From Chlorokybus atmophyticus (Eukaryota > Streptophyta > Chlorokybophyceae > Chlorokybales > Chlorokybaceae): a stretch of DNA of 56,111 nucleotides. Positions within the stretch are counted from its first letter, which is position 1. Each line of letters begins with the position of its first letter. The notes below the pieces were generated by a model that made no database searches, was not told the DNA's origin, and saw only the letters and a list, made by a program, of their open reading frames with translations. Position numbers and translations under genes: made by a program. The stretch is taken from positions 1 to 56,111 of the forward strand of contig RHPI01002619.1 in assembly GCA_009103225.1 (NCBI GenBank), in the 5' to 3' direction. Below, piece by piece: positions 41,772-56,087 of this stretch.

Positions 41772-43699
41772 TCATGTACTCTTCTCTGTTTGAGCAGGAG
41801 CAATGGACTTCTTTACTTTACTCTCTTTTTTCACAAATACGGCTCTATCTAGGAAGGGGCACATCCCATCTGGGCGTACCTGTGGCCGACCATTGGCCGC
41901 ACAGTGTGGGCAGCTGTGGAAAAACATAAGGTGATCAGGGCAATCAGCAAGTAAGCAAGGCCGTGCAAATGACAAGCGCACTATACCTGCGACCATGCCT
42001 TATGAGCAGCACGTGGAGATCGTACTTGAGATGATCAGGCACCCTTTGATTGAGGTGTTCATATGTAGCATTGCGGTCGGCAGTTTGAGGTACCCAGCCT
42101 AATGCTCGCGTTATCCGGTACACATGCGTATCAACGGGGAACTCGTCTCGCAGTAGGCAAAACATCAGCACGCACGCAACCTGCGAAATAGTCAACAACA
42201 CTGCAACTGACTTGTTTGGATCGTACATGCAGTCAGACAATGCGAGCTTCACAGTTTCTTGCTAAGCGGGCCTCCAGAAAGTGAAACAAGAAAGCAAACT
42301 TACTGTTTTTGGACCAACACCCGGAAACCTTGAAAGCTCCTGTTTGATTTCATCATTGCTGAGCTCGCGGAGGTAGTCCATGCTGAGCTTGCCCCTGGTT
42401 CTTTGAAGTTCTTGCAGGATATGTTGCATGCGCTTTGCTTTTGTCTGCGCGAGAAGCGTCAGCAAATAGAGCTGATTGCGTGCCGTGAAGTGCGTGGATG
42501 TACATGCAAACCAAGACACACCTCGGCTAAGCCTCCGCAGCGAATAGCATCAGCGACGACCTTGATATCCGCGTGCAGCATGGTCTGCCAAGCTGGAAAC
42601 TGCTGCCGCAAGGACCTGTATGCTTTTGTTGAGTTCGCTCCAGTAGTGTTCTGGCTAAGAATAGTCCTGAACAGTGCATCCAGAGGGTCCGGCACCGCCC
42701 CGCAATTGCCACTCCGCTCATTGTGCTTCGGCTCCTTTGGGATAGCACGTGGGGCATTGGCTGTGTACACAAGCCATAAACCTTTAAATGCGAATGCCTG
42801 CAAGCACGCGCATATGCGTGCATAGCACCACTGCAGCACAAGAACATGAGAACCAAGACAGCCTAAGCTGAACACCTCTTACCAGCTCCGCGAGGCCAGC
42901 CATGCAACTTGGCAAGCGCTGCAGTCGCCTCCCAGCATTCTTCAGCAGTAGGTCGCAAACACTCCGGGAACGGTCCAGTGTAAGGCCTTGCTTCTGCTAG
43001 ATGGGTCAGGCCAGTGGCAGCGCCGTCTTCAGCCACAACCGCTGGTGTTGCGTCTTCTGCAGTAAGGGAGTCAGTGGAAGCTCGTGGTTTGGCAAGAACA
43101 ATTGTCACTTGATTGTTGGTGTGTTTAAGACCGAAACCAGTGTTAGTAAAGCCAGATAGCCATAACGCGCGGAAAACTACTCATGCAGGTCAGAGCTCAT
43201 CAACAGCAGCTCGACATATCAGCTCACCGTAACTTGGAGCTATAGTGGCCATTGCAGGCGGTTGAGTAACATGCACTGCTCAACCGAGACAAACGACCCA
43301 CTCAACATGACTATCATAGTCAAACTGCTAAGCCCAGTTGATCAACCAACGGACCTGCGACGCACCAGCCTTGACACGGACAAGCGTTGCAGCTGGACCG
43401 GCCTTGGCACGTCCTCTACTCCTCGTCGCTTTGGCAATCTCAGGAACATGCGCAACATCACCGGTCTCCTCCTTCACCTCCTGCTTAACCTTCACCTCAT
43501 GCTTCACCGGGGCGTCCTTGCCATGCATGACACCTGCTTCTTCCTGCTTAAGCTTAGCCCTGACCGACCGCCAAGTGCCTGTGAGCTTAGTAGACGTGGA
43601 CGGAGGCAAGGCCAAAGCTGGGACAGCCAGCTTGCGCTTCGCCATGCTAACGTCCGTCACGCCGACGGCGACAGCGGCGGCGACCGCCTTGCGCAGCAT
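41772..43699 (-). CDS. HhH-GPD family DNA glycosylase (endonuclease III-like), 7 exons
   Basis: A base-excision repair enzyme of the plant group typified, from memory, by Arabidopsis At3g47830. Exons 43699-43366, 43275-43228, 43056-42883, 42760-42522, 42444-42304, 42180-41987, 41913-41772; phases close to 423 residues. The N-terminus starts MLRKAVAAAVAVG and is Lys/Ala-rich (nuclear or organellar targeting unclear). Core: DPLDALFRTILSQNTT, AIRCGGLAE, LSRFPGVGPKT (helix-hairpin-helix), then EFPVDTHVYRITRALGW with the catalytic Asp, TADRNATYEHLNQRVP, and YDLHVLLIRHGRSCPHC. The lysine of bifunctional enzymes is not at the HhH end (GVGPKT). The small exon 43275-43228 and the exon 1 donor at 43365 are the least certain parts; a second donor lies at 43354 but breaks phase. 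Confidence 0.9.
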
Positions 43700-43870
43700 G
43701 TTGCCATATTGAACTTCTGCTGGCGCACGTCATTAGCAGAAGCCAACTTAAAGAAGCGACACTACTGTTCTGAGCATGGAAGCCGTTTCGCGTATATTGG
43801 CTTCCGGCAACCAGTTCGCTGCTAGGATGCTTAGCGGTGGATTGTGTTACCGTCGTGGTGGTTGTGTAGC
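43700..43870. promoter_or_regulatory. Compact divergent promoter, glycosylase/TL17
   Basis: Only 171 bp separate two opposing start codons, so both 5' UTRs and the core promoters must overlap or be very short. No TATA box seen. Confidence 0.5.
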
Positions 43871-45565
43871 ATGGCGGCGTCTAGCATGGCAGCGGTGTGC
43901 TTGGCGTCTCCTGTAGTGTCACCACTGAGGGCGCCTCGCCGTTCATCGACACAGCAGCCTCGCCGCTGCGCCGGCGGCGCCGTCGTCCGATGCTCAGGTA
44001 GTGGTACCCATGTCGCTCTCTGAAAGGGTTTCCGCGTTGCTTCACTTGGGGGACGCTGGCGCAGCTGTCTAGTTGGGCTGAGCACAGTGTTGGCATCTCA
44101 TGAGAACAGTTACATGTTGTCAGCATTGGTCACTAGTGCTAGGTGACTGCAAGCGAGCTCGGTCATGGTCATGGTCATGGTTTGGTCAGGGTCAAGTTCC
44201 GTATAGCCTGCTAGCCGGCGTTGGTGTTGGTTGTGATGCAGTTGTGGACTCAGGATTGTGGTTGTGTTGCGAGTTGTGAGCTCTGCCGCTTGTGAGAGTA
44301 TCGCAGTTGTTTGTCCCGCGAGGATGCAAACAGTGCAGTTGGTCAGCAAAACCGCTGCTAAACACGCAGACCTTGTCGTGGCAAATGCGACTGACTTCAT
44401 GACATTTAATGTGCATGCGAGAAGTAATCAATGGAAATCCCTATCTCTCAGGCAGCACGTTGGTCAAGGCCGTACATGCAGTACATATGCTGATAGTATG
44501 CTCTCTTGCTGCATGCGGATGATGGTCTGGTTGCACTTTGGACGCAGCAATTGAGTTCATTGACTCGACATTGACTTGACAGTTCTCAACCTGCAAGTAG
44601 CTGGTGTGCAATCTGCAAGTTGCTGATGTGCAATCTTATTGGTGCTGACTCCCAATTGCTGCAGCTCAGCAGCAGGAGCCTGCACGGACTGAAGATGCAG
44701 GTTTTCTGAGAACCGCCGGTGGCATTGCTTGCGGAGTGGCATTGGCCTTGAGCTTGTCTGCTGTGCCGGCTATGGCTGCCAACACAGGTAGTGCCGCAAT
44801 CTTCTGTCGCACTGAGGTGCAACCACAACTGCATGCACACCAGTCATGCGGCTGTGCAGTAAACGTCCAGTGCGTGAGGACATAAGAAGGAAGACTATGT
44901 GAGACTGAACAACATGTTCAACAGGCGGTGTGAGGCTGCCGCCTTTGTCCAACGACCCCAACAGGTGTGAGCGCGCCTTCACTGGCAACACCATTGGCCA
45001 GGCGAATGCTGTGTCCGACAAGATTCTGGACTTGCGCAAGTGCAACTATGCAAACAACAAGTCAGATCTGGCTGGCAAAACCCTGTCCGGTGCCTTGATG
45101 GTAGACGCAACGTTTGAAGGCGCCAATTTGACAGAGACGGTGCTGACCAAGGCCTATGCTGCCAATGCCAACTTCAAAAGTAAGCTTACGAGAAACTCTT
45201 GTGCAATGAGGATGGCCTGGCAGACAAGGTAATGCCGGTGTGTCTCCCGCAGAAACCAATTTCACCAATGCTGTCGTGGATCGTGTTGCTTTTGATGGCT
45301 CCGACATGAGGGGAGCAATCTTCAAGAACACCGTGCTTTCTGGAGCTACGTTTGACAATGCCAACATGCAGGGTGCAAGCTTTGAAGATGTAAGTGCAAT
45401 TTGCAAGGGAGACTTTGTGCCATATCGTGCAACATTGCATTGTCAGCAACCTGCCCAACATGTTGTTTCTGGCAGGCTTTGCTGGGATTTCAAGATGCTC
45501 TGAAGCTCTGCAGAAATACATCCCTAGACCAGGAAGCTCGGGAACAAATTGGCTGCCGCCAGTGA
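43871..45565 (+). CDS. Thylakoid lumenal pentapeptide-repeat protein (TL17-type), 5 exons
   Basis: Exons 43871-43997, 44665-44787, 44925-45179, 45253-45389, 45476-45565; phases close to 243 residues. The N-terminus has two targeting parts: a Ser/Arg/Ala-rich stroma-targeting peptide (MAASSMAAVCLASPVVSPLR) and a thylakoid transfer domain (FLRTAGGIACGVALALSL) ending in AMA, a lumenal processing site. The mature part has DLRKCNYANNKSDLAGKTLS, then pentapeptide repeats of A(N/D)(L/F)xx form (ATFEGANLTETVLTKAYAAN; FTNAVVDRVAFDGSDMRGA; TFDNANMQGASFED), and a C-terminal KLCRNTSLDQEAREQIGCRQ close to plant TL17 (from memory, At5g53490). It should fold as a right-handed quadrilateral beta-helix in the lumen. 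Biochemical role is not established for the family. Confidence 0.93.
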
Positions 45566-48326
<2,761 letters not shown>

Positions 48327-49433
48327 TCAACGGCCCTTCTTGGTAGGGGGATCCTTGCGCAGGTTGACATTACCAACTGCACCTTGCTTCTTGTCAACTT
48401 GGTCTGCAGCAACACAACAATAAGCCAAGCAGAATCTGTACAGCAACAAACGCCAAATTGCAATGCATATATAACGTGCAGCAGGACTGAAAGCAATGTT
48501 AGGCAGCACTTACTGAGTTTGCCAAGACCATTGCAGGTCGGGCACACCAGCTCCTTGCCCCTGCTCTGAGAGTTTGCCTGCAAGTAGCATGTAGTGAGAA
48601 ACCACGCTATACGACACAGGGACAAGCAAATATCTAGCAGCCTCTACCCAGAGAATGGCCATTGTCAACCATCACTTACCGAGAGAACACCAGAGCTGCC
48701 AGCACGGATGAAACCGGCACCGTCGCATTCTGGGCAACTGGAATATGGACACAACGACGGAAGGTCAAGATCTGGGCAGCAGCAGCAAGGCTAGGCAGTC
48801 ATATTGAACAGGCAGCTCCCAGCCACTTCTCCCTACCACGTCGCCTTCGCCTTCCACTCAACAAAAGGCACCACGCCAACCCTACAGCTGCCTCTCTGCC
48901 CAACGGGCATCAACCACCTCCCTTCACCATCCCATCAACTCCTCCGACACCACCCGCCAAGGGTTGCTGGCTGACAAACTTTCTTACTAACAGTACGCTC
49001 GGGGAAATGAACTGGACACATTGTTCAAACAGGTACCCACCAGCATGCAACCCGAGTGATGTGCTCTTGACCGAACAGCAGTGACAGGCACAGTGACCCA
49101 ATGCTTGTACACTGACCTCCTAACTACGCTCACCCAGGACGTCTGCAAGAAACACACCTGTGCGTCATAGCTGGCAATGCAAGTGCGTCACGGCTGCAAG
49201 CGCACTCACGTGTCCTTGCGGAGGTAGAAAATGGGAATGGCGCTGCCAATGACGCCGATGGCCAGGGCGCCGGCAATGAGGAAGTTAGTTCCGCCGACGA
49301 CGTCGCCGGCGGCCATGCGCACACCGCCCTTGCATCGGGGCACGCAGAGCAGCTGCGCCCTCGCCTGCTTCTCCGCTGACCTCAATGGCAGCACCGGCGC
49401 TCCCAACCCGCACACCGCCGCCACCGCCGCCAT
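48327..49433 (-). CDS. DnaJ-type CxxCxGxG zinc-finger membrane protein, plastid-type, 4 exons
   Basis: Exons 49433-49210, 48737-48680, 48577-48514, 48403-48327; phases close to 140 residues. An Ala/Arg-rich N-terminus (MAAVAAVCGLGAPVLPLRSA) suggests plastid targeting. One membrane segment follows (FLIAGALAIGVIGSAIPIFY), then LRKD and two zinc-ribbon half-motifs, CPECDGAGF and CPTCNGLGK, each split to its own exon, and a basic Lys-rich tail ending KKGR. The C-x-x-C-x-G-x-G pairs are those of the DnaJ cysteine-rich domain without a J domain, as in small plant thylakoid proteins of the LQY1/BSD2 kind. Those act in photosystem or Rubisco biogenesis or as disulfide chaperones; that role here is inference. 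The start is the first ATG of the open frame. Confidence 0.85.
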
Positions 49434-49861
49434 CGCTGCGTATACCAGTAACAACCTCTACAGCAACGCCGCTGCTAACCACCAAAATGAAGGCTATGCA
49501 GCGGGTGGTTTTGCACTTTTGCAGTTTTGTTTGGGGGATTCCAGAATTGCTTTCCGCGTTTTGGGGCACCAACTGCAAAATTAGATCAGAGGAGGCCGCC
49601 AGGAGCTGTCGGATGTGCTGACAGGCTCCGGCTGGACGGTTGGATTGAGCATGCTGACGTAGATACGAACGCCCTCAACGTGTTGGAGATGCTAATGGAT
49701 AAGAAGGGTGACGTGGCCGCTCAGTGAGCCTCTGTAAAACTCCGATGGCTACACATAAATGCGACATGGGTTATCATATTGTGAGTAGTTAAGGTAAACC
49801 CCTGGTCGACATTGGTAACTAGCGTTGCGGCTGATTGGGCGGGGCGACTGGGCCGGCATTA
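49434..49861. other. Short intergenic segment
   Basis: 5' flank of the zinc-finger gene and the left flank of the DNA transposon. A plus-strand frame ending 49727 (DVDTNALNVLEMLMDKKGD) is not recognisable. Confidence 0.4.
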
Positions 49862-49886
49862 GGGGAAAACGCCCTAACTTCGGAGG
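49862..49886 (+). repeat. Left terminal inverted repeat
   Basis: Carries AAACGCCCTAACTTCGGAG, which is found in reverse complement at 53442-53460. Confidence 0.7.
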
Positions 49887-50811
49887 TTTTTAAGGTTTCG
49901 GGCTACTAACTTTTGCTATGTAACTCTTTCGGCGGTGATGTATGTGGGTTTTCGATAGTTTCAAATGTAAGCTACACAGCGGTTATTTTTTAAACATTGT
50001 TCGGCGTGGTGAACCGGCAGATATGCCGCGCCAAAGTAGGGTTGTTTTGGGGTTGCTGAAAAGTGAATGTTGCCCTAACTTCGAAAGTACCTATTAGTCT
50101 GCCATCGCGCTGACATGCACTTTTCGACTGTGTGATGGGTGTAAAGCTGCGGTGGGGTGGTGATGTCTGTTGCAAGCCAATATCAGCATGGTGTAGGCGG
50201 AGCTGACAGCATGTTGATGTGCAGCCGTTTGGCTGCAGCTAAATCTGAGCGGTGGGGTGCGGCCGCCTCTTGACGCCAAGATGGCAATTGCTGTGTTGAT
50301 TGTGTAAGCGGGCGAGAGCGGCGCCGCCGCCGGCGGCGTGCATGCTTAAAGACAGGGCGCAGAGTGTGCATGATGAGCGCTGTGCATACAACAGCATTAG
50401 TCCAAGGTGATTGTGCTCATTTTGCTTGCTCTGCATGCTCTAAACTGCGTTCTGTATGTGCAAGTCTGTTTGTGTACACTCTGTGCCCGCGTGTGCATGC
50501 ATAATCTTATCTTGCGCACATGCATGCATAGTAGAGGTAGCGTAGCAAGTTTAGTTGTTGTCAACCGTTTCTTACGTACATGGGCCTAGTGCTATACATG
50601 GCTAGTCTAAGTCTGTGTGTTGCTATTGTAGCTCGCCTCTTTGCTCGCAAGCGAGTGCCGGCCTCTCTCGCTGCGGGGTGAGGTGAGGCAATGGTTGGCG
50701 TAATTTTCGGCTACGTCTGCGAAAAGATCCCCTTGTAAGTTTGTCGCACAACACAGGGTCCAATACATAACGGCACAGGTTGGTGGTGGCCTCTGCGGCA
50801 GTCTTCTTCCT

Positions 50812-52700
50812 CTACTGCTTCTCAAGGTGCTGGGCCTCCTCCTGCGAAGCCTTCTGTCTGGCTGCCTCTTGCTGCTTGTCTTGTTTCCTTGCCAGCCTCT
50901 CATCTTTCCCTGCTTGTTCCAGTCTCTTCTTGGCCAAGCTAGCAGCCTTCTTAGCTGCTTGCGAGGCTGCCTTATCTGTAGCTGCGAACTTGGCAGCCTC
51001 TGCTTTATCTGCCTTCTCTTTTGCTCGTCTCCGTTTTGCTTGCCTCCTTCTCTGCATCTTGCTCCACTAACATAGCGTGTAGCTCCTCGCTGGTGAGGAG
51101 GTGCGCGGTTTTCACTCCTCTCCTTCTCTTGAAAGGAGCTTCTATATGCCGGTTGAAGTCTCACCCTCGGCCTCTGGGTTGTCACCATCGGCCTGAACCT
51201 CAGCGTCCATGGCTTCCAGCAACGCTCCCAAGTTGCCTACTGAAAGCACATGAGGCAGGTACTTGTCGACGCAGTGTTTGTTGAGGGGCCAAAGTCCGCA
51301 TGCATGGAAGCCGTTCATGCCGTGGAAAGGAGTGAGTCCTCCGTGGAATGGTTCCACGAGCATGCCCAAGAATTCCTTGCGAGTGAGGTGATAGTTGTAG
51401 CGTGTTCTTTGTCTCTTCTTGAATTCCGGACGATAAACCTCTTTGAAGGGGTGAAAGCATGACACGTCCAGCACTTGCAGACGATGTGTTGTATGGGGAG
51501 GCAGTATAAGGATGTGCAGCCCATGGTCTTTGGCAAAAGAGATGATGGCGGCGCTGTAGCGATTAATGTGACCATCAATGACAAGCAGAGCATGGTTGGA
51601 AGGCAAGACACCTCAGGGGATCATCATGATGTGTTGCACCAGCATCTTCACCCGCTCCTCGAAGATTTCAGTGGTCACCCAGGCATTCTTTTATGCTTTG
51701 AACTTGGCACCCCACATCATGAAACTGTCAACATCGTCGTTCAATCTCTGGCCTTTCACAATGACGAGGGGTGGGAAGGCATAACCTACTTCAGTCACGG
51801 CGCACATAAAGGTAACATGCTCCCTACTCGTAGTTGTAGCTGCTTGTGCCCATTTGGAACCACTGGGCACACAACATGCATTAGCAAATTGTTGACATAC
51901 ATTTGCAAGTTGCAACACCACACACTCACCTTGCTACTATGACCCTTTAGTTTTGCATGGCGGTTACCAATACCCGATATCGGGTATCGGGTTCCATCGT
52001 GACCTCGTTCGCGGAGCTGATGCGGTCTGGGCCTACTCCAATGGTGTTCACCACCTCCTCCAGCAGCTGGAAGTAATGTTCAACTACAAGTCTGCTCAGC
52101 CCATGCCTCCTAGAGCAATCAAGAGGTTCTACCTTCCTAGAACCTAACCTCTGCCTTGCTTGGAAGGCATCATAGCACTTCTTGCCAGGTACGGCATTCT
52201 TCAAGGACTTGGCACGCTCATCCTTGCACAGTCGTTTGCCAACTTGCATGCATATCTCCGTTCAAGTCAGCCCTTCCCACTTGATTACGTACACGCACAA
52301 ACTCAGCAAGGTCGGCCTCCTCTTCAGCACTGAGGAGAGTAGGTGCACCAGGTCCTCTGCACATGCACAGTTCATCAACCACACATACACATCAGCTTGA
52401 GATTGCAACTAACAGTGCCTGTTACCTGTAGTTGTCAAGCCTCTCAAGATGGGTGCAGAAGTCCCACAGAATGCTGTATGGAATGTCCAACTCGGCGAGG
52501 GCAGTACTGACATCCATGCAATGAGACTTGATAACACCTACAACTCTGCTGACGTGTTGCAGGTTGTCTTGATGCCTCAGGTAGTTGCTTCTGTCATTAG
52601 GCCTACGGGGGGTCTTAGCTTTCACTCGCTGACTGCCCTGCAAATACACACACAAGGTGCAACATGGGTGACACGGGTGGTTTGAGTAAGAGACCATTAT
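50812..52700 (-). pseudogene. pogo/Tigger-type transposase relic
   Basis: Pieces in order on the minus strand: psq/HTH-like region (about 52690-52422; NDRSNYLRHQDNLQ, STALAELDIPYSIL), CENP-B-like HTH and start of the DDE domain (52249-51947; HYFQLLEEVVNTIGVGPDRI), middle DDE (51900-51691; HVTFMCAVTEVGYAFPPLVI), second and third catalytic Asp regions (51606-51142; LLVIDGHINRYS and LPPHTTHRLQVLD) and a Lys/Ala-rich coiled tail (51057-50812), typical of this family. It is broken: in-frame stops at 51693-51691 and 51615-51613 interrupt otherwise good DDE sequence. The first catalytic Asp, normally in a VDE motif, reads SANE. It should be inactive. Confidence 0.8.
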
Positions 52701-53441
52701 GATGACAATGGTTTGCAAAAGCAATGCACACCCACCCGTGGCCCTTTGCTTCTAGGCGTAAGTTGAGGTGGAGGTACAGGTATGGAAGTTGCAGCGCTCA
52801 CCCTTAAACATTCCTTAAATCAACTGCTGCTGGACGACTGCTCTTGCCGCTTGCCTGCTGCTAACACACACACAAGCACATTGCAATGCAACACTAGTTG
52901 CATAACAACTTGCACAACTTGCCCCCCACTCACACCCAAACTGAACTCTGAGTGCCTCTGCAAGTTGCAATGCAAGTTGTTGAGGCATTGCCCACTTTCA
53001 AACATACAAACAAGCTAGCACAAGGCGCCAAACCAATTTACAAACCCCATGGCCATATCACACTTTTTCAAAGTATCACTCAAACGTTACGCGACACCCA
53101 CTTCACCCTAAGTTTTTAACTTTTGCAATATCGCATCATATTATATGAAACTTGTTAAATAAAATAAGCATAAAAAGAGCTTTGGACTGCACCTATCTGC
53201 ACTTAATTCACACAATTACAGCCAAAGTTATGATCAGACATAGTTTACCCATCATATACATGGTGCATTGCACCCATGCTTGAAAATGTAATTTTGGCGC
53301 CATACCAGACCGTTCGCGAAGGTTGTTAGCTCCTTAGAATCGTCCTAGTACCTACTCTACTACCTATAAGTCTCAAGCCAATCGGGCTTGACTTGCGCCT
53401 TCCAGCTAGCTGAATCACCCTATCTCTGAAATTAGGGGCAA

Positions 53442-53464
53442 CTCCGAAGTTAGGGCGTTTACCC
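53442..53464 (-). repeat. Right terminal inverted repeat
   Basis: Reverse complement of the left end over 19 bases with a one-base difference in the flanking G/A run. Confidence 0.7.
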
Positions 53465-54168
53465 TTGGGCATACAAAACACATCACACGCGCATCGCACC
53501 AGGGTCAAGGGCCATTATTATTGATGGCCCATCAGTGGCCATCACACACGGCACCCGCAACTGCTAAGCTGCGTGGTATGCGCTACTCGCCTGCCTGTCA
53601 TTGGCTAGGCGGCGACTATCAGCTATCGTTCGTTCGTTCTTGTCACAAACAATCTCGATCGTTCAAAGCACATTCCCACGTTATGCAACTGCGCTTTTCC
53701 CGCGAACAAAGCATGTTATAATGGTCATGACATGTTTTGTAATGGACAGCCGGCTCCTCGCGACTTTGCTATTTATGCCAAATAGCTTTTATTGTCGCCG
53801 TAAAAACGGCCTAAATGGTAACAAAGGGCTAGTGGACCGAAACCCTGAGTGGACGAAAGTCACCGTTGGTAGATTTACTATCACAACCGATTGACTGTCA
53901 TGGCAGGCAGGAACCGCGCTGATACCTCATAGCGACCGCGGCGTGCATGTCGGCGCGTGAGTACCACACTTACGTATCAGTCAGGTTGCCAGACGCCTTC
54001 CGCGCAGGCAAAGCTTATGCCGGCCTGATCAGCAGTGGCAAGCGTAAAGCCTCCTGTGTTGCGCTATTGGGCAGCATAGGTTAATGTAGTTATACGGTGT
54101 TGAGGTGTTTATTAGCAGCGTTGAGGTGGTTGTAGTCGCGACTGTGTTCGACAATGAATGATGCATGG

Positions 54169-54192
54169 TCGACGCTGATTGATCAGCGTCGA
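54169..54192. repeat. Near-perfect palindrome, 11-bp arms
   Basis: TCGACGCTGAT, TG, ATCAGCGTCGA. It could be a dimer binding site or the core of a lost repeat. Confidence 0.75.
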
Positions 54193-55059
54193 TACAGCTT
54201 AAACTCTGTCGGCTTTGCGCTGCCGATCAGCGGTTTGACCGCGCCGTTTATGCGTGCACATCGTTTGGTCACCCGTTGTTACTGATGTTAAAACGGTGGT
54301 CACCGCTGTGGATAAACAGTTGCGACGGCACGTATTATGAATGGGCTTGATTTCCGCACCAACTTGCACGGCATTATCATACTACCGCGCGGTATACAAT
54401 TTATACACTTTTGATTGCGATATTCTTGTGTACTATATGATATAATTTTTTTGAGGATAGTATACAAGAATCCATATACAGATATAGTCAAGACCATGTT
54501 CGCATATGGATTTAACAGTCATGTATACCACTTTTGCTTAATAATATATATATATATATGCAACACACTTGAAATGTGTACGTAAATTTTATAGATAGTA
54601 AGATATAAAGAAATACAATGTGCAATGTTTAGTATGTGACTTATCATGTAATCACAACACATGAAAACCATTTTATATAAGATATACACACTGCCGAGCA
54701 ACGACTAACACAAACGACTTCATACACTGGTCTACACTGGTCGTTGACGCCACACAGCTGATTAACACCCGTTAACGCACGACGGTCAGAGGGGAACAGC
54801 GCCGACAAAAGGCGGCGAACGCGCGAAGAACACAGGTGACGATCAGAGGTGTTTACATTCGGTTCACGGTCTATCTCCGTCGCAAGACTCTTTCGGAGCC
54901 GTCCATCTAGTGCAATGTCAGAGCACCTGCATAAGCAAAAGGCGTCTGGCGTCCTGACTGGTATGGGGCGGCAAGGAGTCACCGCCATATCATGCTTAAT
55001 AATACGATCTTACCATTGCAAGTACGGTAGTGCGTTGGAGCTCTGGCAGGCAAGCAGCA

Positions 55060-55092
<33 letters not shown>

Positions 55093-56087
55093 GGTGGAGG
55101 CAAGCCAGGGCGTCAAGGTTAGGATGGCGGCAATAGCGGGGTTGCGAGCTGCTGAATGCTTGTTATTGAGCTTCCACTACACGTTTTTGACATCGCTGCC
55201 TTGACCACTCGTCGTGCCATTAGGAAGGCCGGGGCGGCTAGGCCAAAAGCGGGCGGCGACGGGTGGGACCTCGCTCGCAGCTGGGTGTTGTGTTATACAA
55301 CGTAGGATGTCGTGTGTTTGCTTATTGGTGAGCACAGGCCCTGTAATGCGTGCGATTGCAAGCATGCACAAACACGCGCGCGCGCGCGCGCACACGCACA
55401 CACACATGCGCGCGCGCGCGCGCACCCACCCCATTCATGCAGCCAGCGCATGTGCACACATGTGTAGTGCAGGCAGCGCACCTATGTAGGTAGAAAACGA
55501 ACTTGCATGCTTGCGTAGTGTAGGTGATGCATATATGAGCAGGTGCACGCACATGAGCTTACTCTTATATACGCGTGCGCATGCATTCTGGATGCATGTG
55601 CAAGCTTTACGTACACATGCAGGTGTGCATACTTATGTGCATCCGAGCATGTGTATATGAGCATACCGCATGTGCGCAACCCAGTATATGTGTGTGCAAG
55701 AAAGTTCATATGCCGACATTGTGGGTTAATTGGACTGATGTAGTTGCTGAGGATGCTGTTGTGCAACTTGTATGCATTGTCTTCACATAGAAACAAATAT
55801 ACACACACATGTACATCAAATCCTTAAAGCAGAACCTCACGCGAACACATCAATGTCACTGACACATGCAGATCGACGCACACACTTGCACATCACATAA
55901 ACACAAAGGCACACGCAAGCAAAACATGCGCTCGCGTACACACAGCCACACCGACACACGCACATGCAAAGCTGAAGAGACACTTGTAATATGTTATTGA
56001 CAAATACTTGCTTTCATCCCTTGAGAGTGTTGGCCATTGGAGCATATTGTATACCTTAATATAAATGCATGCGCACGACATCCCGCT

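Larger units (their letters stand above)
49862..53464. mobile_element. Decayed pogo/Tigger-like DNA transposon
   Basis: A transposase relic (50812-52700, minus) lies between matching inverted ends. The left end is GGGGAAAACGCCCTAACTTC and the right end, in reverse, is GGGTAAACGCCCTAACTTCG. The extent is about 3.6 kb. A further copy of the CCCTAACTTCG block lies at about 50071, so end structure may be compound. Target duplication is not clear (TA is usual for the family). Confidence 0.6.

Noticed and set aside
43328-43365. Alternative exon 1 donor (GTCCGT at 43354) in the glycosylase
   Set aside because: It leaves phase 0, but no downstream acceptor accepts phase 0 without a stop; the GTGCGT donor at 43365 fits both following exons.
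55293-55552. ORFs rich in Cys/Arg/Ala near the window end
   Set aside because: Products of (CG)n and (CA)n repeats.
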